Source of the DNA: Lancefieldella parvula_C
Lineage (GTDB): Bacteria > Actinomycetota > Coriobacteriia > Coriobacteriales > Atopobiaceae
Length of the DNA stretch: 64,000 nucleotides
Assembly (NCBI RefSeq): GCF_000758945.1
Contig: NZ_JRND01000007.1
Location: 65,280-129,279, forward strand
Direction of reading: 5' to 3'
The notes under the pieces were generated by a model. The model was not told the origin of the DNA. It worked only from the letters and a program-made list of their open reading frames with translations, and did not search any database. Position 1 is the stretch's first letter; each line of letters opens with the position of its first letter. Both the position numbers and the translations under genes were made by a program. Positions 7,159 through 15,906 of the stretch are shown in pieces.

Positions 7159-8664
7159 TTGGCGCTCTTCAAGAAACATCATTCAAATTCTCTTAAGAAC
7201 CCTCCGGAAACTGAGGGTTCTTATAAAACTATTAAGCCCGATCCCGTTGGCACTCAAAGCTTTACCACCCGTATGGCGGCGTTCTTTGCGCTGACTGCTG
7301 TCATGACGGTATTGGTGCTTATTTCTGTTTTGGGCATTGTGTGGGAAAGTCGTTTTACCGCTTATACCAGGGAGAACCTACAAAACACCGTTGATACTAC
7401 CGCGCTCAATATGTCTCAGGCGTACGCGCGCGCAGAAGGCTGGAATGCCGACGTTCTCTCTATTGCACGCCAGGCCTCTGCAACCAATTCCGATATTGGT
7501 ATCCAGGTCTTAGATGTTTCTGGCGTGGTTCTGTATGACGACTCGGCGCCAAATGCTCGCCGACCTGGCGGAAATAGTGCATTATCTGGCCCTCAGACGG
7601 GTGACGCCGTGGTTTATGCAGTTGTCCAAAACCTACAAGGTGAGCCTGTGGGCAGCATTAGAATTTGGACGTTTGGTTCTGAGCCGTTCCTGACCCAGCG
7701 AGACATTGCGTTCCGTAATGGCTCTTACCAGGCAATTAGTCTTGCTGCAGCCATTGCAATTTCGCTTTCGGGGTTAATTGGTATTTTGGCCTCACGTTCA
7801 CTTACCAAGCCCGTACGCCGTATTACCGAGACGGCTGTTCAGATCAGAAGCGGCAATCTTGCGGCTCGTTCAGGCATCCGTGGCGAGAATGAACTGGGGC
7901 GTCTGGGAGAAACCTTCGACGACATGGCGTCTTCACTCGAAAGAGACATTAAGCTTGAACGTCGTCTGACCAGTGATGTTGCACATGAGCTCAGAACTCC
8001 GCTCATGGCTATCATGGCCACCGTTGAAGCAATCCAAGATGGTATTTTACCTGCAGATGAAGAGCGCTTGGAAAACATTGTGTCTGAGAGTAGACGTCTT
8101 TCTCGCCTGGTAGACGCCATGCTCCACCTCTCGAGACTTGAGAACGGAAAGACAAAGTTTAACCCAGAAAGCGTCAATGTTGTGGCTATGGTGGCGAGTC
8201 TTGTTGCGGTACAAGAAACACTCTTCAAGGAGAATAACCGCACGTTGACCTTTGTGGATAAGACACCAGAGGGCAATTGTTTTGTTGATATTGATTCGGA
8301 CATGATCCGAGAAGCCCTGACCAATTTGTTGAGCAACGCTATCCGCTATACCGACGACGGGGGTCATGTTGTTATAACCGTATCAATCGACGATAACGAT
8401 GCGGTTATCTCCGTGACTGATGACGGTATGGGAATTGCTCCTGAGGACATTCCACAGACCTTCTCGCGATTCTGGCGCGCCGAAGAAAGCCGCGAGCGCG
8501 CTTCGGGCGGTCTTGGCGTTGGATTGGCAATCACAAAAGAGATTATGGACCGTCATAACGGCACTATCTCGGTAGAATCCGAGCTTGGAAAGGGCACGAC
8601 CTTCTCGCTGCACCTTCCTCTGCTTGCCCAAAATAATATCTCTGTAACAGATACTTTGTTGTAG
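7159..8664 (+). CDS. Membrane sensor histidine kinase (HAMP, HisKA, HATPase)
   Basis: This 501-residue kinase starts at TTG 7159. Two membrane segments (about 35-60 and 190-215) flank an extracytoplasmic sensor region of about 130 residues. A HAMP domain (about 213-270, SRSLTKPVRRITE) leads to the dimerisation helix with phosphoacceptor His in SDVAHELRTPL and to an ATPase domain with N-box NLLSNAIRY, DDGMGIAPED and GGLGVGLAITKE. It should autophosphorylate and pass phosphate to the upstream response regulator. The weak ribosome site and TTG start suggest modest or translationally coupled expression. Confidence 0.93.
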   Translation: MALFKKHHSNSLKNPPETEGSYKTIKPDPVGTQSFTTRMAAFFALTAVMTVLVLISVLGIVWESRFTAYTRENLQNTVDTTALNMSQAYARAEGWNADVLSIARQASATNSDIGIQVLDVSGVVLYDDSAPNARRPGGNSALSGPQTGDAVVYAVVQNLQGEPVGSIRIWTFGSEPFLTQRDIAFRNGSYQAISLAAAIAISLSGLIGILASRSLTKPVRRITETAVQIRSGNLAARSGIRGENELGRLGETFDDMASSLERDIKLERRLTSDVAHELRTPLMAIMATVEAIQDGILPADEERLENIVSESRRLSRLVDAMLHLSRLENGKTKFNPESVNVVAMVASLVAVQETLFKENNRTLTFVDKTPEGNCFVDIDSDMIREALTNLLSNAIRYTDDGGHVVITVSIDDNDAVISVTDDGMGIAPEDIPQTFSRFWRAEESRERASGGLGVGLAITKEIMDRHNGTISVESELGKGTTFSLHLPLLAQNNISVTDTLL

Positions 8665-8739
8665 GCCGATTTTTGGGCATTTTGCCGTACAATCAAAAGT
8701 CCTGCAATACAACGCGCTTTGCGCAGAAGTGAGGTCATT

Positions 8740-9636
8740 GTGGCTGGAGCTGAGCTTCGTCCCGATTCGCACGGTAAGGTTCGCGATATCTACGATTGTG
8801 GCGACAAACTTTTGATGGTTGCGAGCGATCGCATTAGTGCTTTTGATTTTATTCTCCCCGACGAGATTCCTTTTAAGGGAGAAATTCTGACACGTATCAG
8901 CGCTTTCTGGTTTAATCGCTTCAAGGACCTTCTGCCTAACCACATGATTTCTGTTCTGCCAGATCAGACTCCTGAGCAGTTTGCAGATTACACTGAGTAT
9001 CTTGCTGGCCGCGCAATGCTAGTAAAGAAAGCACAGACCGTGCCAATCGAGTGCATTGTCCGTGGTTACCTTACTGGTTCTGGCAAAAAGACCTATGACC
9101 AGGACGGTACCGTCTGCGGCATTAAGCTGCCTGATGGTCTGACTGAGGCATCTAAACTTCCTGAGCCAATCTTTACACCTTCAACTAAGGCTGAGCTTGG
9201 CGATCATGACGAGAATATCTCGTTTGAGCGCTGCTGCGAGATTGTTGGTGAGGATGTTGCTACTCAGCTGAAGGAAGCCTCGCTTGCAATTTATAAGGCT
9301 GCTGCAGAATATGCTGCAACTCGTGGAATTATTATTGCGGATACCAAATTTGAGTTTGGTTTTATCGACGGAAAACTTACACTTATTGATGAGTGCCTTA
9401 CACCTGATTCAAGTCGTTTCTGGCCTGCTGAGGGTTATTCTGAGGGACACGTTCAGCCAAGCTACGACAAACAGTATGTGCGCGATTGGCTGAAAGCCCA
9501 CTGGGACATGCAAGGAGAGCCACCTCATCTTCCAGAAGAGGTTATTGAGGGTACGTCCGAGCGTTATCGTACGGCATTCCAGATTATTACGGGAACTGAG
9601 TTTGTACCACTGAAGGAGACCAATGTCACTGCGTGA
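8740..9636 (+). CDS. purC: Phosphoribosylaminoimidazole-succinocarboxamide synthase (SAICAR synthetase)
   Basis: A 298-residue enzyme that joins CAIR and aspartate using ATP in de novo purine synthesis. It has the family signatures GKVRDIYD near the N-terminus, VPIECIVRGYLTGSG (about 95-110) and the LIDECLTPDSSRFW segment. I choose GTG 8740, preceded by GTGAGG, over a TTG seven codons upstream. The 3' end overlaps the next gene by 14 bases, which suggests translational coupling. The length fits the longer, yeast-like class of SAICAR synthetase. Confidence 0.96.
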   Translation: MAGAELRPDSHGKVRDIYDCGDKLLMVASDRISAFDFILPDEIPFKGEILTRISAFWFNRFKDLLPNHMISVLPDQTPEQFADYTEYLAGRAMLVKKAQTVPIECIVRGYLTGSGKKTYDQDGTVCGIKLPDGLTEASKLPEPIFTPSTKAELGDHDENISFERCCEIVGEDVATQLKEASLAIYKAAAEYAATRGIIIADTKFEFGFIDGKLTLIDECLTPDSSRFWPAEGYSEGHVQPSYDKQYVRDWLKAHWDMQGEPPHLPEEVIEGTSERYRTAFQIITGTEFVPLKETNVTA

Positions 9637-10249
9637 CACCATTACAGGCGCAACCAAAGAAGCGCGTGAGGCTACCGCAAGCCTTTCAAAGAAAGAAACC
9701 TCTGAGGAGACTGAGCGTCCTTCGTATTCCGCTTTTGGTCGCAAATCTGCTGCTACTGCTAAACCAGTGCGAGAGGCAGCTGCGTCTGTACGTGTGAGTG
9801 GCTCCGGCTCTGGCTCCAGTGCTCCAAAGAGCAAAGAGGAGAAGCGTGCTGCACGTGCTCGCCAGCGCGAGCGCGAGGATATTCGTAGTCGCGGATTTGA
9901 GGCTATGCTGCGCGCGGATCCAGACTATCATCGTGCCGAGCGCGTTTGGTGGGTCTTCTTGGGTCTTGGCTTTGTAGCAACCATCATTACGCTGGTGCTT
10001 TCGTATATGGTTCCTGAGTCCAGGGATTTGAACACTGGCGTTGGTATGATTTCTGCCATCATGCTGGTCTTTGCTTACTTCTGCATCTTTGGTTCGGTTG
10101 TCTACAGCTTCTTTAAGATGCGTCCTCTTCGCAAGAAGATCGAGGCTAAGGTTGCTGGCATGACCGATAAGAAGCTCAACGATTTCTACCTCGAGCGTCA
10201 GGCTGAGTACGACAGAAAGAGAGCCGAGCGCAAGGCTCGTCGCAAGTAG
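9623..10249 (+). CDS. Conserved-looking small membrane protein, unknown function
   Basis: This 208-residue protein begins inside the end of purC. Residues 1-75 are polar and low-complexity, rich in Ser, Ala, Lys and Glu with an SGSGSGSS run. A very basic segment follows (EEKRAARARQREREDIRSRG). Two membrane helices (about 110-132 and 140-165) are joined by a short loop, and the tail is again strongly basic (RKRAERKARRK). No catalytic motif is visible. The basic flanks suggest both ends are cytoplasmic and may contact nucleic acid or phospholipid headgroups. Confidence 0.65.
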   Translation: MSLRDTITGATKEAREATASLSKKETSEETERPSYSAFGRKSAATAKPVREAAASVRVSGSGSGSSAPKSKEEKRAARARQREREDIRSRGFEAMLRADPDYHRAERVWWVFLGLGFVATIITLVLSYMVPESRDLNTGVGMISAIMLVFAYFCIFGSVVYSFFKMRPLRKKIEAKVAGMTDKKLNDFYLERQAEYDRKRAERKARRK

Positions 10250-10328
10250 CAGTTTCGTGCTGCTGCCGGCGCCGTAAGCGATGGTGATATTTGCGTACGC
10301 GAGCCTACGTGAGTAGAATATCCCACAT

Positions 10329-10404
10329 GCCTTCGTAGCTCAGGGGATAGAGCACCGCTCTCCTAAAGCGGGTGTCGGCCGTTCGAATCGGCCCGGGGGC
10401 ACCA
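10329..10404 (+). tRNA. tRNA-Arg (CCT)
   Basis: The 76-nt cloverleaf has acceptor stem GCCTTCG/CGGGGGC with two G-U pairs, anticodon loop CTCCTAA (anticodon CCT at 10362-10364, reading AGG) and an encoded CCA. Confidence 0.95.
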
Positions 10405-10412
10405 TTGATTTC

Positions 10413-10443
10413 AAACCGGCAGCTTTGCGCTGCCGGTTTTTCT
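10413..10443 (+). terminator. Terminator of tRNA-Arg
   Basis: AAACCGGCAGC pairs with GCTGCCGGTTT across a short loop and is followed by TTCT. Confidence 0.8.
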
Positions 10444-10686
10444 CTGTTGAGGCGTGTCAGCGTCGGCTTTTAGGTTTGGCGTACAAAATGGTGCATCTTA
10501 GCCGCGCCTCGCTGAGAAATTGTCTAGTTCTTAATCAAGATAACCGGACAACTGGGGCTCAATGTCTGACGACCGAGTGGTCTCCCTGACTGATATACAT
10601 CTTTATGCATAAACTTCATCTAATATGCTGGAAAATGAATAGAGAAATATAAAAAATCTAACTATAGGTAAATTTCACTTCTAAGC

Positions 10687-10817
10687 AACACACCTATGTC
10701 GGATAATCTGCTTAATTGCGGGCATATTACACACCTAATGACGATAATCTGCACGCCTTAGCTATTTTCGGCGTCATGTATACGTCTTTTTGACAGATTA
10801 TCCGACTTAGGTGTGTT
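10687..10817. repeat. 131-bp element with 24-bp terminal inverted repeats
   Basis: Between tRNA-Arg and the pknB terminator (about 500 bases without a gene) two 24-bp arms at 10687-10710 and 10794-10817 form an inverted repeat with one mismatch. Each arm reads AACACACCTA(T/A)GTCGGATAAT then CTG. A third, partial copy of the motif lies inside in direct orientation at 10729-10752 (ACACACCT, six bases, GATAATCTGC), 41 bp after the first. I see no target-site duplication and no ORF. It could be a MITE-like remnant, a recombination site or a cluster of regulator binding sites. A separate TCGCCGG/CCGGCGA hairpin sits at 10891-10906. Confidence 0.6.
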
Positions 10818-10943
10818 CGGCTATCAGCAAAAACAGGTCGTGTCGGTTACATCAGTTGTCTATGACCCGAAAAGCGCTGAAGTGCTTGCGTCGCCGGTTC
10901 CGGCGATGACACGTGCCGCTGTCGAACAATTTCTGTGGCAGCA

Positions 10944-10977
10944 AAAAGCCCTGCAACCAAACACGGTTGCAGGGCTT
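10944..10977 (-). terminator. Terminator of the pknB operon
   Basis: Read on the minus strand, AAGCCCTGCAACC pairs with GGTTGCAGGGCTT and is followed by TTT. It lies 37 bases after the pknB stop codon. Confidence 0.8.
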
Positions 10978-11013
10978 GAACGTACTGGTTGAGCACATTG
11001 TACGCCGCAGCGA

Positions 11014-12939
11014 TTACACTGATGGGCGAGGTCCGCTAGAGACGCGGATGGTGATAGTAGCACCAGCTGCAGCGCTTGATGGTGTCTGGCCAACTACGTT
11101 TCCAGTTGCAACGTTGTCATCGTAGACCCAAACCGTGTTGACCTGGAAGCCAGCGTTTTCCAGCGTGGACTGAGCGGTTTCAAAGTCCTTGCCAACGACG
11201 TTTGGAACAGATCCGCTCTGAGCACCAGAGGAAACAACGATGGTTACGGTAGAACCCTTATCTGCCTTGCCGTTAGCTGGAGACTGGGAGATGACACGGC
11301 CCTCAGGAACGCTCGACGAAGGCTGTTTCTGAGTATCTACCTTGAAGCCTGCATCTTTCAAAACATCGGACGCACGCTCGGCAGTCATCTCGGTGACGTC
11401 TGGAACATCTGCCTTACCCTTGCCAGTAGACAGGTGATAGGTGATGGTGTCGCCAGCTTTAGCATCGCTACCTGCGGCTGGTTCCTGTGTTGCAACATAA
11501 CCAACGGTTACGTCGTCCGACTCAACCGAGTCACCATTTCTTGCTTTGAGGCCAACAGCAGCAAGAGCAGACTCAGCCTCTGATGGACTCTTGTTGGTAA
11601 GATCAGGCACCTTAACTGCAGCAGCAGGTTTAGCGCCCTTAGAAATGACAAGGTTAACCGCGGTTCCTTCAGAAGCCTGTTTGTTAGCGCTTGGTGTCTG
11701 ATCAATGACCTGGCCTTCAGGAGCAGAATCACTGTAGCTTTCTGTAACAGTTCCCAGCTTAAAGTGGCTATCAGAAGCATTTAGTGCCTGAGTAGCCTGG
11801 TCTTTTGTCTGACCAACAAACTGTGGAACCAGATACTGCTGGGCGGAGTTGCCGAGCATCTGTGCAATAGCAAAGCCGGCAAGAGCCAGGACAACCAAAG
11901 CGCCCAGAACGCCGAGAATAACGTTGCGCTTGTGACGTTTATTCTCGCGCCTGTCAAGCTCATCAGCCTCTTCGCGAGAATGGACGCGGTTCAAGCGACC
12001 AGTGTCGCCACCGCGCGTGATGTAGGTGTTGGAGCCGTCAATGCCGCGACGATCCAACCTGGAAGTTGGCTGAGGTGGTGTCACAATGCGGGGGCTCACG
12101 GTGGTGTTGCTTGGAATAGTAGCGCGGCCAGCAATAAAATCGCGCAGCGCACGAGCAAGCTCGTCAGCACTCTGATAGCGGTCAGCTGGGTTTTTCTCCA
12201 TACAGCGAAGAATGATTGCCTCGAGTGCGGGGTCAACGTTGGGGTTGATCAGCGATGGTGGCTGAGGAGCCTCGTTGACCTGCTTCATAGCAACGCTGAT
12301 AGCGTCATCACCAACAAAGGGAACGCGGCCAGTTGCAGCTTCGTACATGACAATGCCTAGGGAATAGATATCGGTGGTTGGTCCCAAAGGCTTGCCGGTA
12401 CTCTGCTCTGGAGAAACGTAATGAGCGGTGCCAAGAACAGAGTTATCGGTGGTTAGACTGCTGTTCTTTGCACGAGCAATGCCAAAGTCCATGACCTTGA
12501 TGTTGCCATCTGGCTGGACCATGATGTTCTGTGGTTTGATGTCACGGTGAATGATGTCGTGACGATGTGCTACAGAGAGCGCCTGAGCAATCTGAGAGCC
12601 AATCTGAGCGACCTTACGGGAATCAAGGGCTCCATGTTTGCGGATGCCACTCTTAAGGTCTGTACCACGCAGATACTCCATGACAATGTAGTAGGACTCG
12701 CCATCCTTACCCCAGTCGTATATCGAGACAATATAAGGACTGGAGAGCGCCGCTGCAGCCTGAGCCTCCTGCTTAAAACGGGCAGCAAAGGAAGGATCAT
12801 TTGCGTACTGCGGCAGCATCATCTTGATGGCAACAGTACGACCAAGAACCTGGTCCTGTCCGCGGTAAACGGTGGCCATTCCACCGGTACCAATTTTGTC
12901 TTGAACCTGGTAACGCCCACTGAGCATTCTACCTGGCAT
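11014..12939 (-). CDS. pknB: PASTA-domain Ser/Thr protein kinase
   Basis: A 641-residue receptor kinase of normal PknB architecture. The cytoplasmic kinase domain (about 9-275) has the glycine loop IGTGGMATVY, the Lys in VAIKMM, the RD catalytic loop IIHRDIKPQNIM and DFG in VMDFGIA. One membrane helix (about 340-360, VILGVLGALVVLALAGFAI) is followed by four PASTA repeats of about 65-70 residues (starting near VPQFVG, VPDLTN, VPDVTE and VPNVVG). PASTA domains bind muropeptides or lipid II, so the kinase should report cell-wall status. It is the last gene of the envelope operon, after the RodA-PBP fusion, with a 100-bp gap that may hold an internal promoter. Confidence 0.96.
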   Translation of the reverse strand: MPGRMLSGRYQVQDKIGTGGMATVYRGQDQVLGRTVAIKMMLPQYANDPSFAARFKQEAQAAAALSSPYIVSIYDWGKDGESYYIVMEYLRGTDLKSGIRKHGALDSRKVAQIGSQIAQALSVAHRHDIIHRDIKPQNIMVQPDGNIKVMDFGIARAKNSSLTTDNSVLGTAHYVSPEQSTGKPLGPTTDIYSLGIVMYEAATGRVPFVGDDAISVAMKQVNEAPQPPSLINPNVDPALEAIILRCMEKNPADRYQSADELARALRDFIAGRATIPSNTTVSPRIVTPPQPTSRLDRRGIDGSNTYITRGGDTGRLNRVHSREEADELDRRENKRHKRNVILGVLGALVVLALAGFAIAQMLGNSAQQYLVPQFVGQTKDQATQALNASDSHFKLGTVTESYSDSAPEGQVIDQTPSANKQASEGTAVNLVISKGAKPAAAVKVPDLTNKSPSEAESALAAVGLKARNGDSVESDDVTVGYVATQEPAAGSDAKAGDTITYHLSTGKGKADVPDVTEMTAERASDVLKDAGFKVDTQKQPSSSVPEGRVISQSPANGKADKGSTVTIVVSSGAQSGSVPNVVGKDFETAQSTLENAGFQVNTVWVYDDNVATGNVVGQTPSSAAAGATITIRVSSGPRPSV

Positions 12940-13039
12940 AACTCAACTCCTATCAAGCGTGCGATTTTCTCGCCACGTCACTTACTATCTTAGAACACAC
13001 CCAACTACTTGGGGAGAAGACCGTGCGGTGTTTTAGGCG

Positions 13040-15904
13040 CTACGAAGCAGCTCCCAAAGCCTGGATGTTCAGGCACTGCGCAAGAACACGTCCGCCAACT
13101 TGAGCACCGTAACCTAAAACGTTCTCGCCGTTGCCTTCGATGACAACAGAAACAACAAGAGTTGGGTGGTCGTAAGGCGCAAAACCGATGAAGAACGAGT
13201 TAAAGTTACCGTTCTCGACGTCTGCCGTACCTGTTTTACCTGCAATCTTGACACCCGGAACGCGAGCTCCCATACCAGTGCCAGATTCAACAACGCCCAA
13301 CATTGCCTCTCGGACCTGCGCAGCGGTATCCGCAGACACTGCCTGTCCAAGCGATTTTGGTGACGTTGTAGAAACAACAGCTCCCTCTGGCGAGAGAACG
13401 CGATCAACAATGTAAGGGTTCATGACCACGCCGCCGTTAGCAATTGCAGCCGCAACAACAGCGTTTTGCATGACAGTGGTCTGAGGACCTGCAGGGCTTG
13501 CATGCTCTCCAACAGGAAGACCGCAGGATGCCCAGCCAAGCTCCCAGGTGGTCATCTCGGCAGGATTTGGCATCAGCGATGGTGTAGTGGAGAAGTCCTG
13601 GCCAAGCGCTGTGCCATAACCAAAGGCACGTGCATAGCTGACCAGGTTGTCTGCGCCAAGTGCTACGCCAAGCTGCGCCAACGCCGTGTTAGAAGAGCGA
13701 GCAAATGCCTCACGCAGAGGAATAGTGCCCATGTCCTCGTTGGCGTAGTTGTGGATGGTTCCACCGCCAAGCTCCATAGTTCCTGGAGCTGAATAGGTGG
13801 TGTCCAGCGTGGTGGTATGTGTGTCAATTCCAGCAGAAAGCGTAATGGTCTTAAACGACGAACCAGGGGAGTAGAGCGCCTGGGTAGTTCTGTCGACCAG
13901 CTGACTGCCGGTACCAGACTCGATAACAGTGCCCAGATCAGCGTGGGTGTATGAAGGGCTTGAAGCCTTTGCAAGCACGGCTCCGGTGGCTGGATCCATA
14001 ACAACAATGGAGCCGGAATATCCCTGGAGTGCAGCTTCTGCTACAGCCTGCATCTGGGAATTGATGGTCAGAACAACGCTTGAACCAGCGGTATTAACGC
14101 CTGCCATCGAGTACAGAGCGCTTCTCCAGTCGGAATGATCTGCGTGACCAGTGAGCGTTTCGTTCATGGTGGACTCGATACCTGCAGTTCCGTACTGGGT
14201 TGAGATGTAGCCAACGGTGTGAGAAGCCATGCCGTCGTGCGGATAGTTGCGCACGTAGGTGCCGTCGTCTTGCTTGACGCTCTCTGCCAGAGTGACGCCG
14301 TCAGAAGTCATGATGGCGCCGCGCTGAACATATGCGCTCTTAGCAATAGTGTGGTTGTTGGTAGGAAGTGCCTGAATTCTAGGTGCGTCAATGACCATCA
14401 AGAAGGTCAAGTTGCCGAGAAGAACGGTGAAGAAGAGGGTAAACACGGTAACCAAATTGGTCAGACGTTTTCCAAGGGCAACACGTCCCAGAACACCGGA
14501 TTCCTCAGACTGCAGTCCAAAGCCTCCACGGATGTGGCTGCCATGCAAAACGGAAGAGGCGTGAGCTCCACCAGAAGAAATTTCGAGCCTCTGGGAGTCA
14601 AGCGTTTTCTTGCTTGGCTCAAGCTCTGTTTCGCGACCAGTTCCCTCGTCACCTGCTCTGAGCAGCAGGGCAACAATGATAAAGCTGGAAAGAAGAGAGC
14701 TGCCGCCCTGACTCATAAAGGGTAGGGTAACGCCGGTAAGAGGCATGAGCTTAGTAACGCCTGCAACAATGAGGAAGGTTTGGAACGCCAAAACGCTGGT
14801 AAGACCAGCAGCCGCAAAAGCAGATGAATCGGACTTTGCACGAGCCGCTGTTGCAAGACCGCGCACAGTAAGGAGCAGGAACAGGGTAATAATTGCCGCT
14901 CCGCCAAAGAGTCCCAGCTCCTCAGCAATGGCCGAGAAAATAAAGTCAGACTCAACAATAGGGATAAGCGTAGGCATTCCCTTATCAATTCCAGTGCCAG
15001 CAAGACCTCCATCTGCGATGGAATAGAGGGACTGGACAATTTGGTAGCCGTCTCCAGCGGGATCTTTGAAGGGGTCAAGCCAAATGTTGACACGAGTCTG
15101 AACATGACCAAAGAAGTGATAAAGCACCACGCCGCCAATGGCCAAGAGCGCAATACTGACAAAAACGTAGCTTGCGCGACCTGTTGCTACATAGAGCATG
15201 ATGACAAAGAACACGAAGAAGAGCAGAGCGCTACCAAGGTCGCGTTCAAAAATAACAACAATCAGGCTGATGCCCCACATGACAAACAGAGGAAGCAGCA
15301 TTTTAAAGCGAGGAATGCGGAAAGGTCCAAAAGAACGCATGGAGACCGATAGGGCTTCTCGATTCAGTGCAAGATAAAATGCCAGGAAGAGCGTAATGGC
15401 AATCTTTGCAAGCTCACCAGGCTGGAAGGTGAATGTGCCAAAAGAAATCCAGAGTTTTGCGCCGTAGCGATCTTGGCCAATAACAATTGGCAGAAGAAGC
15501 AGTATGACGCCGAGAATACCAATGGAGTATTTGTAGCGTGCTAACGCGTCAAGATTTCTAATGACCGCTAGTACCACAATCATCACAACAACAGAGATAA
15601 AGAGCCAAATTGTTTGGTTGACTGCAAGATTTGGCGCAAGTCTGGTGACCATGGTGATGCCAATTCCCGAGAGCACAAACACAATGGGGAGAATGGCGGG
15701 ATCTGCTGCGGGAGCAAGGAACCTAATAGCAATGTGAGCTACGGTAAATGCTGCAAAGAGACCAATAGGAACGGCCATTGTCTCAAGGCTGAGCGTTGAG
15801 CGAGCAGTAATCATGTACATGGCGTACAGCAGAAATACAGGGATTGCTCCTACAAATAGTAAGAAGAGCTCTGTATTACGCCTTAGTCCACCTGCTTTTT
15901 CCAT
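13040..15904 (-). CDS. Fused RodA-type glycosyltransferase and class B penicillin-binding protein
   Basis: One uninterrupted 954-residue frame joins two enzymes that are usually separate. Residues about 1-440 are a SEDS protein of the FtsW/RodA family: many membrane helices, GKLW-like AKLWISFG, FQPGELAK, FERDLGSALLF, IVESDFIFSAIAEELG and the closing GGSSLL. A polar linker (about 440-480) precedes one membrane helix (about 485-505) and a class B PBP transpeptidase with SSFK (near 680), SSN (near 736) and KTG (near 890). SEDS proteins polymerise lipid II and their class B PBP crosslinks it. In mycobacteria the neighbouring genes are rodA and pbpA, in this same order. The next gene upstream, PP2C, ends two bases before this start. 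Confidence 0.93.
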   Translation of the reverse strand: MEKAGGLRRNTELFLLFVGAIPVFLLYAMYMITARSTLSLETMAVPIGLFAAFTVAHIAIRFLAPAADPAILPIVFVLSGIGITMVTRLAPNLAVNQTIWLFISVVVMIVVLAVIRNLDALARYKYSIGILGVILLLLPIVIGQDRYGAKLWISFGTFTFQPGELAKIAITLFLAFYLALNREALSVSMRSFGPFRIPRFKMLLPLFVMWGISLIVVIFERDLGSALLFFVFFVIMLYVATGRASYVFVSIALLAIGGVVLYHFFGHVQTRVNIWLDPFKDPAGDGYQIVQSLYSIADGGLAGTGIDKGMPTLIPIVESDFIFSAIAEELGLFGGAAIITLFLLLTVRGLATAARAKSDSSAFAAAGLTSVLAFQTFLIVAGVTKLMPLTGVTLPFMSQGGSSLLSSFIIVALLLRAGDEGTGRETELEPSKKTLDSQRLEISSGGAHASSVLHGSHIRGGFGLQSEESGVLGRVALGKRLTNLVTVFTLFFTVLLGNLTFLMVIDAPRIQALPTNNHTIAKSAYVQRGAIMTSDGVTLAESVKQDDGTYVRNYPHDGMASHTVGYISTQYGTAGIESTMNETLTGHADHSDWRSALYSMAGVNTAGSSVVLTINSQMQAVAEAALQGYSGSIVVMDPATGAVLAKASSPSYTHADLGTVIESGTGSQLVDRTTQALYSPGSSFKTITLSAGIDTHTTTLDTTYSAPGTMELGGGTIHNYANEDMGTIPLREAFARSSNTALAQLGVALGADNLVSYARAFGYGTALGQDFSTTPSLMPNPAEMTTWELGWASCGLPVGEHASPAGPQTTVMQNAVVAAAIANGGVVMNPYIVDRVLSPEGAVVSTTSPKSLGQAVSADTAAQVREAMLGVVESGTGMGARVPGVKIAGKTGTADVENGNFNSFFIGFAPYDHPTLVVSVVIEGNGENVLGYGAQVGGRVLAQCLNIQALGAAS

Positions 15905-15906
15905 TC

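Noticed and set aside
10445..10943. A prophage or integrative-element attachment site after tRNA-Arg
   Set aside because: No duplicate of the tRNA 3' end and no integrase gene were seen in the window.
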